Source: JBMOPD01 sp049323615 (GTDB taxonomy: Bacteria; Bacillota; Desulfotomaculia; Desulfotomaculales; Desulfocucumaceae). From it: 64,000 nt of DNA. The notes below the pieces were generated by a model that was given only the letters and a program-made list of their open reading frames with translations, was not told the origin of the DNA and ran no database searches. The translations under genes and the position numbers were made by a program. Shown in pieces: positions 60,651 through 64,000 of the stretch (position 1 is its first letter; every line of letters starts with the position of its first letter). The DNA lies in contig JBMOPD010000022.1 of the NCBI GenBank assembly GCA_049323615.1, forward strand, positions 1 to 64,000, in the 5' to 3' direction.

Positions 60651-60749
60651 GATAAACCTTCCTTTTTCTTTTTTTAACCACAGAGAGCACAGAAAAGGGC
60701 TTAACATTAACCCCTGGCCCTTGCAAAGGGCATGTCGGGAATGCCCTCC

Positions 60750-61613
60750 CTATTCTGAATTCTGGCTTCTGGATTCTGAATTCTGACAGTTGTACCGCGC
60801 CTCAATCTGAGGGCCGTGCCTGGCCGCCAGTTCGGCCATCTCCATGACACATTCGCAGAGCTTCTCCTCGGCCTGCTCGCTGGCGCCCCAGGCGATCAGG
60901 TTGTTGGCCTCCCACCACCGGTCGGCCGCCTTGAACACCGGCCGGCCGCCTCCGGGAAAGGCCATGAAGTGGGTGGGGATGCTGGCCAGCATGGTGTTGA
61001 TGTGGTCCTGATAGCGGAATTTGCGGTTCATGATGTCCCGGCTGTACCAGACCATCTCCCGGCTTGGCCCCAGGGGCAGTCCCAGCACGTTGCTGCAGCC
61101 CGGCAGATATCCCAGGGCGCCGGCCACCCCGCCGCTGGACCCCTGGATGCGGTTGTCCACGTTGTACTGCCAGGCGGCGGCGCAGGCCCAGTCGCAGGCA
61201 ATCCCCAGGTCCAGGACCTTCCAGTTGCAGCAGGGCCCCCCACCGATAAGGCCGGTGCCGCGGTTTTCCCTGGCGTACCGGTTGAACTCGGCGCAGGTGG
61301 GGAACCCGCAGGCGCCGCAGTTCCAGCTCATCTCGGACACTGTCATTTCAGCCCCGACCAGCACCAGCACCGGCGGATTTCCGGCCTCGTAAAAATCCTT
61401 GAAGGTGGTGTAGTCCCAGTACACAAACTGGGAAACCTTGGCCAGCACCCCCAGGCCTTCGATAATGGGCACCAGGTCCTCGCCGGTGATTATTTCGGTC
61501 TGCAGCTTGAGCCTGCCGGTGATCTGGGGCGCCTTGTGCACGGCGTGGACCACGTGCCTGGCCACATCCAGCAGGTGCTCCCGGGCCGCTTCTTTTCCGG
61601 TGTATCGCGCCAT
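60750..61613 (-). CDS. DUF2148 iron-sulfur protein (second copy)
   Basis: A 287-residue protein related to the gene upstream. Cys-rich core: MSWNCGACGFPTCAEF, GPCCNW, IACDWACAAAW, compatible with an iron-sulfur cluster as proposed for DUF2148 (PF09918). Its redox role is not established. The last 13 residues (NCQNSESRSQNSE) show a 7-residue period because they are encoded by a heptamer DNA repeat, so the original C-terminus probably ended earlier. It starts 2 bases after the first copy's stop (GGAGGAGTAGCC before the ATG). Confidence 0.7.
   Translation of the reverse strand: MARYTGKEAAREHLLDVARHVVHAVHKAPQITGRLKLQTEIITGEDLVPIIEGLGVLAKVSQFVYWDYTTFKDFYEAGNPPVLVLVGAEMTVSEMSWNCGACGFPTCAEFNRYARENRGTGLIGGGPCCNWKVLDLGIACDWACAAAWQYNVDNRIQGSSGGVAGALGYLPGCSNVLGLPLGPSREMVWYSRDIMNRKFRYQDHINTMLASIPTHFMAFPGGGRPVFKAADRWWEANNLIAWGASEQAEEKLCECVMEMAELAARHGPQIEARYNCQNSESRSQNSE
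60752..60786. repeat. 7-bp repeat tract (five units) inside a coding 3' end
   Basis: ATTCTGA, ATTCTGG, CTTCTGG, ATTCTGA, ATTCTGA in perfect register. It forms the end of the DUF2148 gene and supplies its stop codon. Confidence 0.75.
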
Positions 61614-61615
61614 GG

Positions 61616-62395
61616 CTACTCCTCCTCACTCTTTTCGGGAATCCACCTCCGGTAATCGAAGGTGGTCACGGTGCGCGGAGTGACATACTGCTTGCGGGTA
61701 TTCTCCAGCACCTTGGTCATGTTGATCAGGTGGTAATCGGGGTTGATGTCCACATAGGGGTTCTTGGCCAGGGTGGCCACGCAGATCCCGGCCGTCACGT
61801 AAGACCGCTTGCAATACCCCAGCTGCTGCCCGGCCAGGGACACGCTAATCAGCGGCCTGGCGTCCACCAGCAGGCGGGTGGCCATCCACAGGGCCGACCC
61901 GGTGGCAAATCCCAGGTCGCTGACCCTGGCCGAACAGAGGGGACCTTTAATCAAGGTTTCCGACCGGCGGTCGGTGGCGTCCACCATGCCGTACCTGGTG
62001 TTCTTTTTCTCGTAGAAATAGCTGCAGTTGGGCTGCCCGCCGCACATGCCGCAGCCGGCGTCCAGGGCGAACTCGCCGGCCAGGCGGTTGCCCAGAAAGA
62101 TCACCGCGTCGCTTTCGCGCACCATAACCGCCTCGTACTTGAACATCTCCTCCCAGGCCCGGTTGGTGTACGCCAATTCCTCAATTTTCCTGGCCAGCTC
62201 CTCCTGCTCTTCCTGGCCGTAAACCAGCTCGGCCTCCACCTGGCAGACACCGCCGGCAAAGGGGGCGGTGAGGGCGGCGTTAACCATCAGCCTGGCGGCC
62301 AACAGGGTTCCCTCCCGCCTTCTCAGATCCTGGGGGGAGTACGGGGGGAACTCGTGAATCAACTCCCGGCCCCTGAAATCATCGTGATTACCCAA
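61616..62395 (-). CDS. DUF2148 iron-sulfur protein (first copy)
   Basis: About 259 residues. Cys-rich core typical of DUF2148: ALDAGCGMCGGQPNCSY, KGPLCSARVSDLGFATGSA, and QQLGYCKRSYVTAGICVATLA. A cluster-binding, flavin-free redox function is likely but not shown. Start: TTG 10 bases after AAGGAGG is preferred; a GTG three codons earlier (62404) lies too close to the ribosome site. It is first gene of a six-gene operon with thiolase, SCP2, ligase and acyl-CoA dehydrogenase, so it may handle electrons in degradation of an unusual acid. Confidence 0.7.
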   Translation of the reverse strand: MGNHDDFRGRELIHEFPPYSPQDLRRREGTLLAARLMVNAALTAPFAGGVCQVEAELVYGQEEQEELARKIEELAYTNRAWEEMFKYEAVMVRESDAVIFLGNRLAGEFALDAGCGMCGGQPNCSYFYEKKNTRYGMVDATDRRSETLIKGPLCSARVSDLGFATGSALWMATRLLVDARPLISVSLAGQQLGYCKRSYVTAGICVATLAKNPYVDINPDYHLINMTKVLENTRKQYVTPRTVTTFDYRRWIPEKSEEE

Positions 62396-62560
62396 TTTTT
62401 TCACCCCTCCTTAAAAATGCTTTAAGCTGTATGCATTCTAAAATTGTTAATTAGAAAATTATAAATTGTCAGCTTTTTAGCCCATGCCGCACCTCCTCCT
62501 GTTCCAGGAAAAGTTGATGCCGGTTTTTTAAATTTGCAATTCCGGTACCTTAAAATAAAA

Positions 62561-62590
62561 GGAGCTGAAAAATGATTGTTTTTCCGCTCC
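62561..62590 (-). terminator. Terminator-like hairpin upstream of the DUF2148 operon
   Basis: GGAGC.GAAAAA, loop, TTTTTC.GCTCC followed by TTTTATTTT on the minus strand. It lies about 165 bases before the operon start and after the activator's own terminator, so it would act on a short transcript or as an attenuator. Confidence 0.6.
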
Positions 62591-62803
62591 AAATCAGCAT
62601 TTTCCGGGATCACCCAAACTGCTTCGGCCGGCTCCCGCGGCCCCGCGGTGCCACATAAAACGCCACACTCTGCACAACACCCGCCACACCGCCCGTTATC
62701 ACCCGCCCCGGCGGAACCCGGGTGTATCTCCAACTGTTGCACCCTGTTGCGCCCCGCCGTCACTTTTTCCCGGGCCTTCAAAAAGCAGGCCATTTTCACA
62801 AAA

Positions 62804-62830
62804 AAAACCTTCCCGGGGAAGGATTTTTTA
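62804..62830 (-). terminator. Terminator of the right-end sigma54 activator gene
   Basis: ATCCTTCC, short GC loop, GGAAGG followed by TTTTTTTT on the minus strand, beginning 5 bases after the gene end. Confidence 0.7.
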
Positions 62831-62834
62831 TCTT

Positions 62835-64000
62835 TTAAGTGCTTATTCCGTATTTTTTAAGCCGCCGGTAAACCGTTGTCCGGTTGACACCCAGCAGTTC
62901 GGCCACCCTGGTGATGTTGCCGCCGGCCTCTTTGATTGTGTTGAGCAAGCGCTCCTTCTCGGGGTGGCTTTTGTCTTTCCGGCGGGCAATGTTTTTCGTC
63001 CCCCACTGCAAAAGGGCTTCTATAGTAACTGCCGGCCCGTCCACCAGCACCGCCAGCCTGTCCATGAGATTTTTCAGCTCCCGGACATTTCCGGGCCAGT
63101 CATACTCAAGCAGCGCCTCCATTGCCCGGCCGTCGATATACAGGGAACGGCCCGCCCTTCCAGCGGCCTCGCCGAGAAAATATTCGGCCAGCAGGGGAAT
63201 GTCCTCCCGGCGGTCCCTCAAGGCGGGAATTTTTATATTTATCCCGGCCAGCCTGTAATAAAGGTCCTCCCGGAACCTGCCCCCGGCCACCAGGGCCTGC
63301 AAGTCCCTGCTGGTGGCCGCCAGCACCCTCACGTCAACCGGGATGGATTTGGCCGATCCCAGCCGGCAGACCACTTTCTCCTCCAGCACCCGCAGCAGGC
63401 CCACCTGCACCTCGTTGGGCGCGTCCCCCACCTCGTCCAGGAATATCGTCCCGCCGTCGGCCTGCTCAAACCGCCCCGGGTGCCCCCGCCGCGAGGCGCC
63501 GGTAAAGGCCCCCTCGGTATAGCCGAAGAGTTCGCTGTACACCAGATCTCCCGGGATTGCCGCGCAGTTAACGGCCACAAAGGGACTTTCGGAACGGCTG
63601 CTGTAATGGTGGATGGCCCTGGCGAACACCTCCTTGCCGCTCCCGGTCTCGCCCGTCAGCAGCACGTTCAGGCCGGTGCCGGCCACCCGGCGGGCGGTGT
63701 CAAGGGCAAACAGGAAACTGGGCGCGCCGCCCAATAGCTTCATCCGGTCCTGCTGCAGAGGGTTGGCGTGAAAATAATGCCTGGAGGTTTTTCCCGTCGG
63801 AGTCCGGCAAGACCTTAAATCCACAACCTTTTTGTTAAAATCGGCCTCTATCAAACGGGCCATGGCCGCCACCCACCCCATCGAGTGCAAATTAAGGTAT
63901 CCGCTGTATGTTGAGGCGTCCACCACCCCGATAATCTCACCGGTGGCGCGGTCGAACATGGGAGACGCCGCGCAGCTGTACGGATGAAAACCATACGAGT
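62835..64000 (-). CDS. Sigma54-dependent activator, AcoR-like (5' end outside window)
   Basis: Partial. The frame stays open to the right edge and reads YGFHPYSCAASPMFD before the first ATG, the end of a GAF-type sensor domain as in acetoin regulator AcoR. Then come a linker and the AAA+ domain: Walker A TGETGSGKE, GAFTGA loop in EGAFTGASRRG, Walker B GGTIFLDEVGD, arginine-finger region YDWPGNVRELKN. A Fis-type HTH ends the protein (GNITRVAELLGVNRTTVYRR). It probably activates the DUF2148-thiolase operon downstream on the same strand. Confidence 0.88.
   Translation of the reverse strand, partial: SYGFHPYSCAASPMFDRATGEIIGVVDASTYSGYLNLHSMGWVAAMARLIEADFNKKVVDLRSCRTPTGKTSRHYFHANPLQQDRMKLLGGAPSFLFALDTARRVAGTGLNVLLTGETGSGKEVFARAIHHYSSRSESPFVAVNCAAIPGDLVYSELFGYTEGAFTGASRRGHPGRFEQADGGTIFLDEVGDAPNEVQVGLLRVLEEKVVCRLGSAKSIPVDVRVLAATSRDLQALVAGGRFREDLYYRLAGINIKIPALRDRREDIPLLAEYFLGEAAGRAGRSLYIDGRAMEALLEYDWPGNVRELKNLMDRLAVLVDGPAVTIEALLQWGTKNIARRKDKSHPEKERLLNTIKEAGGNITRVAELLGVNRTTVYRRLKKYGIST

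Larger units (their letters stand above)
62396..62834. other. Intergenic region between sigma54 activator and DUF2148 operon
   Basis: About 440 bases. It holds a terminator just after the activator (62804-62830), a second terminator-like hairpin (62561-62590), tandem GCAACAG repeats (near 62730-62752) and a weak -24/-12-like TGGC..GC element (62671-62686), all on the minus strand. A minus-strand Cys-rich ORF (62422-62799) with coding-like codon use but no ribosome site crosses it; its status is unresolved. Confidence 0.45.

Noticed and set aside
62671..62686. A second sigma54 promoter for the DUF2148 operon
   Set aside because: GG and GC are correctly spaced but three other consensus bases differ and a terminator hairpin lies between it and the genes; kept only as a weak possibility in the intergenic note.
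1..64000. CRISPR arrays, rRNA and tRNA genes
   Set aside because: No regularly spaced 25-40 base repeats, no rRNA-like blocks and no tRNA T-loop/CCA-like structures were noticed on reading; a tRNA scan was not possible here.

Overview
The window looks like the chromosome of an anaerobic, spore-former-lineage Firmicute of the Peptococcaceae type (Pelotomaculum or Desulfotomaculum relatives). This is inferred from gene content and style: moderately high GC genes on AT-rich spacers, strong GGAGG ribosome sites with many TTG and GTG starts, a GerMN lipoprotein, S-layer homology domains, ferredoxin-linked 2-oxoacid oxidoreductase, several CoA-thioester enzymes, an old-yellow-enzyme enoate reductase, and intergenic REP-like hairpins. 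No rRNA, tRNA or CRISPR array was recognised.

Layout. 1-3.1 kb holds a VirB2/TrbC-like small membrane protein and three DNA-binding regulators, possibly the edge of a mobile element. 3-6.1 kb holds small or housekeeping genes, ending in an HD-domain gene cut short by a REP-like hairpin. 6.1-7.9 kb is P-II plus Amt. 8.2-10.9 kb is an enoate-reductase-like flavoenzyme with a PadR regulator. 11-12.9 kb has a CGGC protein and a GPH-family symporter. 13.3-17.4 kb is a beta-oxidation operon (acyl-CoA dehydrogenase, 3-hydroxyacyl-CoA dehydrogenase, thiolase) preceded by an 8-codon Cys-Cys-Cys leader ORF. 17.4-24 kb has a thioesterase, RtcB, and a TAXI-TRAP transporter with a DapB-fold dehydrogenase. 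24-28.5 kb is CstA with a LytS/LytT-type two-component system. 28.7-31.5 kb is an OmpR/PhoR-type pair with a GerMN lipoprotein. 31.8-42 kb holds an M24 peptidase, a membrane phosphoesterase, an ECHDC3-like crotonase, an SLH phosphodiester glycosidase, a family 2 glycosyltransferase and a MurE-like ligase.

42.1-54.9 kb is the most interesting part. A tightly packed minus-strand operon runs from an ECF vitamin-type transporter (S, A1, A2, T) through an M20 amidohydrolase, an LpxC-fold protein with altered metal ligands, a degenerate M20-like protein and type III pantothenate kinase, into a sigma54 activator. It has a long structured 5' leader and an IclR gene upstream. It looks like an uptake and hydrolysis route feeding CoA synthesis, but the substrate is not known. 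The sigma54 activator is followed by a 34-bp perfect palindrome and a near-consensus -24/-12 element ahead of a four-subunit 2-oxoacid:ferredoxin oxidoreductase operon, whose ferredoxin subunit appears to start with CTG.

54-64 kb carries IclR, an EamA exporter, and a six-gene operon with two DUF2148 iron-sulfur proteins, an SCPx-like thiolase, an SCP2 protein, an acyl-CoA ligase and an acyl-CoA dehydrogenase. Upstream of it lies a sigma54 activator whose 5' end runs off the window. Short runs of 7-bp repeats recur between genes and in one case extend a reading frame.
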